A stretch of 64,000 nucleotides of DNA from Corynebacterium sp. UBA2622 (GTDB lineage Bacteria; Actinomycetota; Actinomycetes; Mycobacteriales; Mycobacteriaceae): contig NZ_DDJO01000023.1 of NCBI RefSeq assembly GCF_002339505.1, positions 148,470 to 212,469 of the forward strand, given 5' to 3'. The notes beneath the pieces were generated by a model. That model saw only the letters and a program-made list of their open reading frames with translations. It searched no databases and had not been told where the DNA came from. The position numbers and the translations under genes were made by a program. Of this stretch, positions 23,864 through 31,968 are shown piece after piece (the stretch's first letter is position 1; every line of letters starts with the position of its first letter).

Positions 23864-25366
23864 TTAGTGCCCGTGCATCCCCGCGTGCTTCAACCGCACC
23901 TCCTGGCCCGGTTCCGCAACGACGAACTGCCCCATCATCCCCTGGTCCTCGTGGAAGAGCATGTGGCAGTGGAACATGTACGCCAGCGTCGGGTCCGGGT
24001 ACCACCCGATCTCCACCAACAGGGAAACCGTGGACAGCGGCGGGATGGTGATCGTGTCGTGCCAGCCCGACGTGAACGCGATATTCCCGTTTTCCACCCC
24101 GAGCACCTGGAAACGCGCGTTGTGCACGTGGAAGTTGTGTGGCCAGTCGGAGTTCTCGTTGGTCACCTTCCACACCTCGGGCCCCTCGTGGTCGACAACG
24201 AAATCGACCCGGCCCATGTCCATGGACTGCTCGTTGATCTGGAACCCGCTGAGCCGGAACTCGCGCTCGACGGCACCCGAGGCATCGGGCTTGACGACGT
24301 CGACCAGCCTGCCCGGGAGATCACCCGGTGCCGCCGCGCCCTCCGGCGGTCCCGCTATTTCCAGCAGATTGAAGGTGTCGCGCATGCCGAATCCGTCCGC
24401 GGTCTCCCCCTTCTCCAGCCCGCCGTTGTCGGGCACGCCGATCGAACGGAGCGTGCAGTTCCTCCCCGGTTCCAGGTCGACCACTATCTCCACCCTCTCG
24501 CCGGGGCTGAGGAGGACGGAGTCGACCTCGACGGGGGCGTCCAAAAGCCCCTGGTCCGTGCCCACGACGTGGACGGGCCTGCCGAGGCTGAGGTTGTGGT
24601 AGCGCATGGTGGTTCCGTTGACCACGCGCAGACGCAGCCGGCGGCGCTGCGCGTCGAGACGCGGTTTGGTGATGCCGTTGACCAGCGGGGTGTCACCGAG
24701 CAGGCCGTAGGTGGGGTCGATGGTCTCGTCCAGCTGTCCGTCATCGGTGAATTTCGCGTCGGTGATGATTACCGGGATGTCGTCCACCCCGTACTCAGAC
24801 GGCAGGCCGAGCGCGTCCGCCTCGTCATCGGCCACGACAATGCCGCCCGCCAGCCCGCGGTAGGCGTGCAGGGAGGAGATCTGGTGCGGGTGGGGGTGGT
24901 ACCAGCAGGTCGCGGCGGGCTGGTCCACCGTCCAGGTGGGGTTCCAGCTCTGCCCCGGGTCGAAGACCAGCGCCGGTCCCCCGTCGGCGGCCGCGGGTAG
25001 ATTCAGGCCGTGCCAGTGCACGACGGTCGGCTCAGTGACCTCGTTGCGCACCGTCATCTCGACGGTTTCCCCGCGCCGCATGTAGAGCACCGGGCCGAGC
25101 CAGGGGCCGTTGAAGCCCCAGGTGTTGGTGCTCACACCGGGGACGATCTCGTACTGGCCCGCTTGCGCGGTGAGGGTGAACCGCCGCGTCGAACCGTCCA
25201 CTTCACCCTTCTCCAGAGCCGGGACGGGTAGCGGCCGCGCCTCCTCCTTGGCGCCGCGCGGCACCTTCTGGCCGCGGGCGGTGCCGCCTGGGCCGGTGCA
25301 CGCCGCGAGGACCCCCGCAGTGGTGAGAACCACGCCCCTGAAAAACGTCCGCCGACTGAAACCCAT
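23864..25366 (-). CDS. Multicopper oxidase (CueO/SufI-type), Tat-exported
   Basis: A 500-residue oxidase with three cupredoxin domains. The N-terminus carries a twin-arginine signal (SRRTFFRG) followed by a lipobox-like LAAC, so it is exported folded and may be lipid-anchored. All copper motifs are present: HWHG, WYHPHPHQ, HNFHVHN and the type-1/type-3 motif HCHMLFHED near the end. The Met-rich closing residues are modest. Such enzymes oxidise Cu(I), Fe(II) or phenols with O2 and often protect against copper. ATG 25366 is preceded by GGAGG. It is divergent from an MFS gene; no copper regulator is adjacent. Confidence 0.92.
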   Translation of the reverse strand: MGFSRRTFFRGVVLTTAGVLAACTGPGGTARGQKVPRGAKEEARPLPVPALEKGEVDGSTRRFTLTAQAGQYEIVPGVSTNTWGFNGPWLGPVLYMRRGETVEMTVRNEVTEPTVVHWHGLNLPAAADGGPALVFDPGQSWNPTWTVDQPAATCWYHPHPHQISSLHAYRGLAGGIVVADDEADALGLPSEYGVDDIPVIITDAKFTDDGQLDETIDPTYGLLGDTPLVNGITKPRLDAQRRRLRLRVVNGTTMRYHNLSLGRPVHVVGTDQGLLDAPVEVDSVLLSPGERVEIVVDLEPGRNCTLRSIGVPDNGGLEKGETADGFGMRDTFNLLEIAGPPEGAAAPGDLPGRLVDVVKPDASGAVEREFRLSGFQINEQSMDMGRVDFVVDHEGPEVWKVTNENSDWPHNFHVHNARFQVLGVENGNIAFTSGWHDTITIPPLSTVSLLVEIGWYPDPTLAYMFHCHMLFHEDQGMMGQFVVAEPGQEVRLKHAGMHGH

Positions 25367-25425
25367 CGTGCGCCTCCTGCCCTGCTTAGCCGAGACTTAC
25401 CCCAGCGGTGCCTCTCACCCGACCC

Positions 25426-25431
25426 TACTAT
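25426..25431 (+). promoter_or_regulatory. -10 box of a leaderless MFS gene
   Basis: TACTAT ends 8 bases before ATG 25440 and no Shine-Dalgarno is present. The transcript probably begins at the start codon. Confidence 0.55.
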
Positions 25432-25439
25432 TTCCACTC

Positions 25440-26687
25440 ATGAGCGAAACGACCCCTCAGGGGCTTCCGAACCAGGAGGCCAACGCCCGACGGTTCATCT
25501 GGGCTAACGGGCTCCAGGGCATTGGGGACCAGATCGTCGCAGCCAAGACCGTCCTGCCGTGGCTGTTCACGGCGGCCGGCGTCCCGGCCGCGTTCACCGC
25601 GTTCCTCGTTCCGATCCGCGAGTCCGGGTCCATGCTGCCCCAGGCGGCCATCAGCCCCTGGATCAGCTCCACGCCGGCACGCAAAAGGGTGTGGATCCTC
25701 GGTTCCCTCGGCCAGGCGGCGGCGGCCGCGGGCATCGCCGTTGCCGCCCTTTTCCTGCGCGGCCTTGTCCTGGGCCTGGTTGTGATCGCGCTGCTGGCGG
25801 TCCTGTCCGTTTTCCGCGCGGTGTGCTCGATCGCGGGCAAGGACGTGCAGGGGCACACCATCGAAAAGGGGCGCCGCGGCCTCATCACCGGACGCGCGAC
25901 TGCGCTGTCGGGGGCGTTCACACTGGCCATCGGCCTGGCCATGAGCGTGCTTCCCACCCATCTCCCCCGCTGGATCATCGCCGCGCTCCTCGCCGGCGGT
26001 GCCGCAACCTGGGTTCTCGCCGCCGGGGTGTTCACGCGCATTGAGGAGCCGAACGCCGAGCACCCGACGGAGACGTTCGACACCGGATGGGTGCGCGCCA
26101 CCCTGGACCTCGTCCGCGGCGACCGGAAACTGCGCCGGTTCCTCCTCGTGCGCTCACTCATGCTGGTCACGGCTCTTTCCACCCCGTTCATCATCGTCCT
26201 CGGCCAGAAGGAGGGCCAGGACCTCAGCAGCCTGGGCGGGTTCATCCTCGCCTCGGGCGGGGCCTCGCTCGTCGGCGGGCGCGCCTCCGGCATCTGGTCG
26301 GACCGCTCCTCCAAGAACGCGATGGCCGTCAGCGCCGGCTTCGCCTCCGTCGTACTGGTGTTGTTGGTGGCGGCCGCCCAGTGGGCGTCGACAAGCGTCA
26401 ATGCCTGGGTGATGCCCATCGGCTTTTTCCTGGTCAACCTCGCCCACACCTCCGTGCGCGTGGCGCGCAAGACCTACCTCGTGGACATGGCCGACGGTGC
26501 GCGCCGAACCATGATCACAGGCGCGTCAAACACCATCATGGGTGTGATTCTGCTGGTCATGGGCGGTATCTCCTCGCTCGTGGCGCACTTCGGCCCTGAA
26601 CCCACGCTCCTGTTCCTCGCGGTTGTGGGCTTCATCGGTGTTTTCGGCGCGTCGAACCTGGAAGACGTCTCCGGGCGCGCGGGCTAA
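25440..26687 (+). CDS. MFS transporter
   Basis: A 415-residue polytopic protein with about 12 hydrophobic helices arranged as two bundles around a central cytosolic loop (RIEEPNAEHPTETFDTG, near residue 205). It begins with a soluble MSETTPQGLPNQEA tail. No sugar- or drug-porter signature is clear; the first helix region (IWANGLQGIGDQIVAAKT) is a corynebacterial type seen in uncharacterised MFS proteins. The mRNA looks leaderless. It is divergent from the multicopper oxidase and 51 nt upstream of glmU, which has its own promoter-like TATGCT. Substrate unknown. Confidence 0.75.
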   Translation: MSETTPQGLPNQEANARRFIWANGLQGIGDQIVAAKTVLPWLFTAAGVPAAFTAFLVPIRESGSMLPQAAISPWISSTPARKRVWILGSLGQAAAAAGIAVAALFLRGLVLGLVVIALLAVLSVFRAVCSIAGKDVQGHTIEKGRRGLITGRATALSGAFTLAIGLAMSVLPTHLPRWIIAALLAGGAATWVLAAGVFTRIEEPNAEHPTETFDTGWVRATLDLVRGDRKLRRFLLVRSLMLVTALSTPFIIVLGQKEGQDLSSLGGFILASGGASLVGGRASGIWSDRSSKNAMAVSAGFASVVLVLLVAAAQWASTSVNAWVMPIGFFLVNLAHTSVRVARKTYLVDMADGARRTMITGASNTIMGVILLVMGGISSLVAHFGPEPTLLFLAVVGFIGVFGASNLEDVSGRAG

Positions 26688-26738
26688 GCGTTATGCTGTT
26701 GCACGCTGTGAATTCCACAATTAAAGGAGAGTCTCCGA

Positions 26739-28178
26739 GTGACTAACCACTCCGAATGCGCCGTCGTCGTACTCGCCGCGGGCGCGGGAACCCGCATGAA
26801 GTCGGACAAGCAGAAGACGCTGCACGAGATCGGCGGGCGGAGCCTCCTGTCGCATTCCCTGCACGCCGCCGCGTCCGTTTCCCCCTCCCACCTCGTGGCC
26901 GTCGTCGGCCACCAGCGCGATCAGGTCGCCCCGGCGGTGGACAGGATCGCGGAGGACATAGGCACCACCATCCTCCAGGCGGTGCAGGAGGAGCAGAACG
27001 GAACGGGCCACGCCGTCCAGGTCGCGCTCGAGACGCTGCCCGACTTCGACGGGACCGTGGTGGTCACCAACGCCGATGTCCCGCTGCTCACCGGGGAAAC
27101 GATCAAGGCGCTTATCGATGCCCACGAGGCTGCCTCGGCGGCCGTCACCGTCCTCTCCCTCGAGCTGGACAACCCCACCGGTTACGGGCGCATCATCCGC
27201 GACGAGGCGGGCGGGGTCCGCGAGATTGTCGAGGAGAAGGACGCCACCGCCTCCCAGAGGAAGGTCACGGAGGTCAACTCCGGTGTCTTCGCTTTCGACG
27301 GCGCCGTGCTGCGCGACGCGCTGACGCGCATTGACTCCAATAATGCACAGGGCGAGCTCTACATCACCGATGTGCTCGGCATTGCCCGCGGTGACGGGCG
27401 CACCGTGGCCGCCTTCACCGCCCCCGATGCCCGGGAGCTCGCGGGCGTGAACGACCGCGTCCAGCTCGCCGAGGCCGGCCGCGAGCTGAACCGCCGCAGC
27501 GTCGAGCGCGCGATGCGCGCCGGCGCCACCGTCATCGACCCGGCCACCACGTGGATCGGCGTCGAGGTCGAGATCGGCCGGGACGTGCTCATCCACCCGA
27601 ACACCCAGCTGTGGGGCTCGACCGTCATCGGCGACCGCGCGGAGATCGGCCCCGACACGACGCTGACCGACATGGAGGTCGGGGAAGACGCGAAGGTCGT
27701 GCGCACCCAGGGCGAACTCGGCGTGATCGGTGCACGCGCCTCCGTCGGCCCCTTCACCTACATCCGCCCGGGGACCGAGCTGGGCGAGGACGGCAAACTC
27801 GGCGGGTTCGTGGAAGCGAAGAACGCCCAGATCGGGCCCGGCTCCAAGGTGCCGCACCTGACCTACATCGGTGACGCCACCGTGGGCCGGGAGTCCAACA
27901 TCGGCGCCTCGAGCGTCTTCGCCAACTACGACGGCATCTCCAAGCACCACACCACCATCGGCGACTACTGCCGCACCGGCTCCGACACGATGTTCGTCGC
28001 CCCCGTCAACATCGGCGACGGCGCGTACACCGGCGCAGGTACAGTTGTTACCGAAGATGTGCCCGCGGGCGCGCTCGCCATCAAGGAGGGCCGCCAGCGC
28101 AACATCGAGGGCTGGGTGGAGAAGAACCGCCCCGGCACGGACGCGGCCGAGGCCGCGAAGAACGCACGCGAGAAGTAA
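26739..28178 (+). CDS. glmU: Bifunctional UDP-GlcNAc pyrophosphorylase / glucosamine-1-phosphate N-acetyltransferase
   Basis: A 479-residue GlmU. The N-terminal nucleotidyltransferase begins with VVVLAAGAGTRMKSDKQKTL, the UTP-binding loop, followed by EEQNGTGHAVQ and NADVPLL. After a linker helix comes a left-handed beta-helix acetyltransferase made of hexapeptide repeats, with GPFTYIRPG, GGFVEAKNAQIG and FANYDGISKHHT. It makes UDP-N-acetylglucosamine for peptidoglycan and, in corynebacteria, for mycothiol. GTG 26739 has AAAGGAGA upstream. It is followed after 8 nt by prs, the usual actinobacterial pair. Confidence 0.97.
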   Translation: MTNHSECAVVVLAAGAGTRMKSDKQKTLHEIGGRSLLSHSLHAAASVSPSHLVAVVGHQRDQVAPAVDRIAEDIGTTILQAVQEEQNGTGHAVQVALETLPDFDGTVVVTNADVPLLTGETIKALIDAHEAASAAVTVLSLELDNPTGYGRIIRDEAGGVREIVEEKDATASQRKVTEVNSGVFAFDGAVLRDALTRIDSNNAQGELYITDVLGIARGDGRTVAAFTAPDARELAGVNDRVQLAEAGRELNRRSVERAMRAGATVIDPATTWIGVEVEIGRDVLIHPNTQLWGSTVIGDRAEIGPDTTLTDMEVGEDAKVVRTQGELGVIGARASVGPFTYIRPGTELGEDGKLGGFVEAKNAQIGPGSKVPHLTYIGDATVGRESNIGASSVFANYDGISKHHTTIGDYCRTGSDTMFVAPVNIGDGAYTGAGTVVTEDVPAGALAIKEGRQRNIEGWVEKNRPGTDAAEAAKNAREK

Positions 28179-28186
28179 GGAAAACG

Positions 28187-29164
28187 ATGACCGGATATTC
28201 CACCGAGAGCCACAAGAACCTCAAACTCTTCTCCGGGCGCGCCCACCCCGCGCTCGCCGAGGCCGTCGCCAAGGAACTGGGCATCGATCTCGTGCCCACC
28301 ACCGCGCGCGACTTCGCCAACGGCGAGATCTTCATCCGTTTCGAGGAGTCCGTCCGCGGGTCCGACTGCTTCGTCATGCAGTCCCATGCCCAGCCGCTGA
28401 ACAAGTGGCTGATGGAGCAGCTCATCATGATTGACGCCCTCAAGCGAGGCTCCGCGAAGCGCATCACGGCTATTCTGCCGTTCTACCCCTACGCGCGCCA
28501 GGACAAGAAGCACCGCGGCCGCGAGCCCATCTCCGCCCGCCTCGTCGCAGACTTGCTCACCGCCGCGGGTGCGGACCGTATCGTTTCCGTGGATCTGCAC
28601 ACCGACCAGATCCAGGGCTTCTTCGACGGGCCCGTCGACCACATGCACGCCATGCCGATCCTCACGGACTACATCAAGGAGAAGTACTCCCTGGACAACC
28701 TCTGCGTGGTCTCCCCCGATGCCGGCCGCGTGAAGACCGCCGAGAAGTGGGCCAACACGCTTGGCGACGCCCCCATGGCCTTCGTCCACAAGACCCGCGA
28801 CATCGACGCCGCCAACCAGGTCGTCTCCAACCGCGTCGTCGGTGATGTCTCCGGCAAGGACTGCATCCTGATGGACGACATGATCGACACCGGCGGAACC
28901 ATCGCAGGTGCCGTCGGCGTGCTCAAGGACGCGGGCGCAAAGTCCGTGCTCATCGCCACCACCCACGGTGTTTTCTCCGACCCGGCCCGCGAGCGCCTGA
29001 GCAAGTGCGGCGCCGAGGAGGTCATTGCGACGGACACCCTGCCGCAGTCCACCGAGGGCTGGGACAACCTCACCGTCCTGTCCATCGCCCCCCTTCTGGC
29101 CAAGACGATCCACGAGATCTTCGAGAATGGCTCCGTCACAACCCTCTTCGAGGGCCAGGCTTAA
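28187..29164 (+). CDS. prs: Ribose-phosphate pyrophosphokinase
   Basis: A 325-residue PRPP synthetase converting ribose 5-phosphate and ATP to phosphoribosyl diphosphate for nucleotide, histidine and tryptophan synthesis. It shows the family signature DLHTDQIQGFF, the flexible loop region ARQDKKHRGREP, and the PRPP-binding loop CILMDDMIDTGGT. ATG 28187 is 8 nt after the glmU stop with TAAGGAAAA as ribosome site. In related genomes rplY follows nearby; here a large aromatic-degradation block intervenes. Its stop overlaps the tail of the convergent PucR gene by 4 nt. Confidence 0.97.
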   Translation: MTGYSTESHKNLKLFSGRAHPALAEAVAKELGIDLVPTTARDFANGEIFIRFEESVRGSDCFVMQSHAQPLNKWLMEQLIMIDALKRGSAKRITAILPFYPYARQDKKHRGREPISARLVADLLTAAGADRIVSVDLHTDQIQGFFDGPVDHMHAMPILTDYIKEKYSLDNLCVVSPDAGRVKTAEKWANTLGDAPMAFVHKTRDIDAANQVVSNRVVGDVSGKDCILMDDMIDTGGTIAGAVGVLKDAGAKSVLIATTHGVFSDPARERLSKCGAEEVIATDTLPQSTEGWDNLTVLSIAPLLAKTIHEIFENGSVTTLFEGQA

Positions 29165-30321
29165 CGCTCGCTCCTCGACTCCAACACGCCGTGCAGCTTG
29201 AGCGCGACGTGGAGGGCGGCGGTCTCCCAGCCGTCGTCAAGCGTGGCCTCACCCATGATCTCGCGCGCCCTGTCGAGGCGATAGTGCAGCGTGGCGCGGT
29301 GGATGAAGCATGCCGCGGCTGCCTCGGTGACGTTGCGCCCCAAGTCGAGATACGTCAACAGAGTGCGCCAGTAGGAGTTGGTGGGCGCGTCGAGGAGCGC
29401 CGCGGCGTGCGGGCTGACTGCGCGCACCGTTTCGGGGCGCAGCTCCCAGCCGAAGAGAAGGCGCCAGGCCCCGGCCTCACCCCACGCCAACGACTCCACC
29501 CCCGAGAGCTTTGCCACCTCCGCGACGAACCGCGCGCGGGCGAGCGCCGCTGCCGCGCTGACGCCGTCGACGGCCCGCGCGGTTCCCCAGGCGGTGATGT
29601 CGACGTCGCACGCACGCGCCGCATGGAGCAGATCTGCGGTGACCAAGTCCGTATCTTCCGCGGTGCGCGGCGACTCTATGAGGGTGACCGAGCTGAACTC
29701 GGGGTGCACGAGGTAGGGGCGGTGGAAGGTCGGGCGGGCCAGCTCCTCCCCGAAGCGGCGAATGGCTTCCGGGGGCGCCTCGACCAGCACCTTGCGCACC
29801 GTCAGTGTTCCGTCCCCCGGCAGCCAGTCGCGCTGGCGGGCGTCGGCAAGCGAGGGCTCGTCCCCGCTGAGGATGAGGCGGGCGACCTCCCCGCGCTGCT
29901 CCGCCACGTTCGGGAGAGCGGAATCGCTGCGCTGGACGAGCTCCGCGATGGATGACGCCGCAGCCACCGCCACATCGATTTCGGGGTCGGTCAGCGGCGG
30001 GGAGTCGATGAGCCACAAGTGCCCGACAAGCCTTCCGCCGTGCCGCAGGGGTATGCAGATCCGCCCGAGCATTCCATACTCGTCGTTGGGCGGGATGCGC
30101 ACCGGTGCGGTGGACTCCTGGATGCCGAAGCCGAGCATCCAGGGCACCGGCTCCAGCGGCGGGGTCCGGTTGATGATGGAGCTGATCCGGCTCTGGTCGA
30201 TGGGCCCGTGCTGGGCGGAGGCGCAGATGACGTGGAGCGAAGGGGAATCCACCTCCACGGAGCGCTTCAACCGGCGGGCCAAATCGTCGGCCGCCTCCTG
30301 AATCGGGGGAATGTGCGACAT
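29161..30321 (-). CDS. PucR-type transcriptional regulator of the aromatic amino-acid genes
   Basis: A 386-residue regulator with a sensory N-terminal region (about 1-300, GAF-like strands such as GRICIPLRHGGRLVGHLWLID) and a C-terminal PucR helix-turn-helix: LLTYLDLGRNVTEAAAACFI followed by HRATLHYRLDRAREIMG. PucR proteins usually activate amine or amino-acid catabolic genes in response to an intermediate. It is divergent from the permease gene across 106 nt, so the permease-decarboxylase transcript is its likely target. The start at ATG 30321 has a -10 box six bases upstream, suggesting a leaderless mRNA, and lies inside a perfect 10-bp palindrome. Confidence 0.85.
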   Translation of the reverse strand: MSHIPPIQEAADDLARRLKRSVEVDSPSLHVICASAQHGPIDQSRISSIINRTPPLEPVPWMLGFGIQESTAPVRIPPNDEYGMLGRICIPLRHGGRLVGHLWLIDSPPLTDPEIDVAVAAASSIAELVQRSDSALPNVAEQRGEVARLILSGDEPSLADARQRDWLPGDGTLTVRKVLVEAPPEAIRRFGEELARPTFHRPYLVHPEFSSVTLIESPRTAEDTDLVTADLLHAARACDVDITAWGTARAVDGVSAAAALARARFVAEVAKLSGVESLAWGEAGAWRLLFGWELRPETVRAVSPHAAALLDAPTNSYWRTLLTYLDLGRNVTEAAAACFIHRATLHYRLDRAREIMGEATLDDGWETAALHVALKLHGVLESRSER

Positions 30322-30333
30322 ATGTCAAAATTA
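30317..30333 (-). promoter_or_regulatory. Leaderless promoter and palindrome at the PucR start
   Basis: On the minus strand TAATTT (30328-30333) lies six bases before ATG 30321. The start codon itself sits in the perfect palindrome GACATATGTC (30317-30326). A protein bound there would block the transcription start, so autoregulation is plausible. Confidence 0.45.
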
Positions 30334-30427
30334 GTTGTTTGTTTTGTGCGGTGACAAGCAATCCAGGGGCAACGATAATTTCCGTTTAGGCACAAAACTA
30401 TGTCCCGAATCACACTGGAGGGTAAAT

Positions 30428-31915
30428 ATGGCCCACGACAAATCTCCCGTCGCCGCAACGCCCGCGGCGGAGGGACCCGCCGACGAGGGGTTGCAACGCC
30501 GGGTGAAGAACCGGCACCTGCAGATGATCGCCTTCGGTTCGGCGATCGGCACGGGGCTGTTCCTCGGCTCCGCGTCCTCGATCACCTACGCCGGACCCGC
30601 CGTGCTCGTCTCCTACGCCGTGGTCGGCTTCATCATCTACTTCCTCATGCGCATGCTCGGCGAGATGGCGGTGGAGCACCCCGTCTCCGGCACCTTCGCC
30701 GCCTACTCCCGTGAGTACCTCGGCCGTCGCGCCGGATTCATCACCGGCTGGAACTGGTGGTTCACCACCATCGTCGTCGGCATGCTCGAGCTCACCGCCA
30801 TGGGAACCTTCCTCGATTTCTGGTACCCCAGCATCCCGCACTGGATCACCGCACTGGTGTCCCTGGTGACCATCGTGGCGATCAACCTGCTCCACGTCGG
30901 CGTCTTCGCCGAAGCCGAGTACTGGCTGTCCTTCATCAAGGTCGCCGCGCTGATCCTCATGATCGTGGGCGGGCTCGCGCTCGTCTTCGGACTCACCCCG
31001 GAGCCCGCCGTCGGCTTCTCCAACCTCTGGGAGCACGGCGGGTTCATGCCGAACGGCGTCACCGGCATTCTCTACTCGCTCGTCGCCGTTATCTTCACCT
31101 TCGGCGGCATCATGTCCCTCGGCACCGCGGCCGGTGAGGCCTCCGATCCCGAGAAGGCGATCCCCAAGGCCATCAATTCCGTGATCTGGCGCATCCTCGT
31201 TTTCTACATCGGCGGCATCGGTGTCATTCTCCTCCTCGCCCCGTGGGACCAGCAGGACACCAACGCCAGCCCCTTCGTGCGGGTGCTCTCCACGATCGGC
31301 GTCAACGGCGCAGCCACGGCCCTCAACATCGTGATCATGGTCGCCGTCGCCTCCGTGCTCAACACCATGACATACTCCGGCAGCCGGATGCTGCGCGACC
31401 TCGCCTGCAATGGCCAGGCCCCCGCGTTCTTCGGTGCGACGACGGCCAAGGGCCTGCCCCTCCGGGCACTGCTTTTCGACGCCGCGCTCATGGCCGTCGT
31501 CGTGGTCCTGAACTACTTCTTCGAGGGCAAGATCTTCGTCGTCCTGCTCGCCATCATCACCGGGGCGGAGCTCATCACCTGGACCGGTGTCGTGCTGTCC
31601 CACCTGAAGTTCCGCCAGCGCTTCAACCGCGCGGGCAACACCGCGCGGTTCCGTGCCCCGCTCTACCCCTTCGCCAACTGGCTCTGCCTGGCGGTGTTCG
31701 CCCTCGTTATCGTGCTCATGGGCATCCTGCCCGAGTACCGCACCGGCCTGATCGCCCTCATCGGCTGGATCCTCGCCCTCGGCGTGATCTGGCAGGGCAA
31801 GCTGATGAACGACCGGCGCATGGGTGTAACCGATAATGGGGAGAGCCCCCTCGCCATCGCCGCTCCCCGGGTCGCTGCTGACCACGCGGCAGACGGATCG
31901 ATCATCACCCGCTAG
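30428..31915 (+). CDS. Amino-acid permease (AAT family), probably aromatic amino-acid uptake
   Basis: A 495-residue APC-superfamily permease with 12 helices. Helix 1 carries the substrate-binding GSAIGTGLFLGS motif after the family signature LQRRVKNRHLQMIA, and YAVVGFIIYFLMRMLGEM follows. It belongs to the amino acid transporter subfamily that includes AroP, PheP, ProY and GabP. Sequence alone does not fix the substrate. The downstream decarboxylase and aminotransferase suggest phenylalanine or tyrosine. ATG 30428 follows GGAGGGTAA. It is 53 nt upstream of the decarboxylase gene, so the two form a transcript controlled from the PucR intergenic region. Confidence 0.85.
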   Translation: MAHDKSPVAATPAAEGPADEGLQRRVKNRHLQMIAFGSAIGTGLFLGSASSITYAGPAVLVSYAVVGFIIYFLMRMLGEMAVEHPVSGTFAAYSREYLGRRAGFITGWNWWFTTIVVGMLELTAMGTFLDFWYPSIPHWITALVSLVTIVAINLLHVGVFAEAEYWLSFIKVAALILMIVGGLALVFGLTPEPAVGFSNLWEHGGFMPNGVTGILYSLVAVIFTFGGIMSLGTAAGEASDPEKAIPKAINSVIWRILVFYIGGIGVILLLAPWDQQDTNASPFVRVLSTIGVNGAATALNIVIMVAVASVLNTMTYSGSRMLRDLACNGQAPAFFGATTAKGLPLRALLFDAALMAVVVVLNYFFEGKIFVVLLAIITGAELITWTGVVLSHLKFRQRFNRAGNTARFRAPLYPFANWLCLAVFALVIVLMGILPEYRTGLIALIGWILALGVIWQGKLMNDRRMGVTDNGESPLAIAAPRVAADHAADGSIITR

Positions 31916-31968
31916 ACGCCAAACAACCCCGGCACCCCGCCGGTAAACACAACACCAAGGAGAACACT

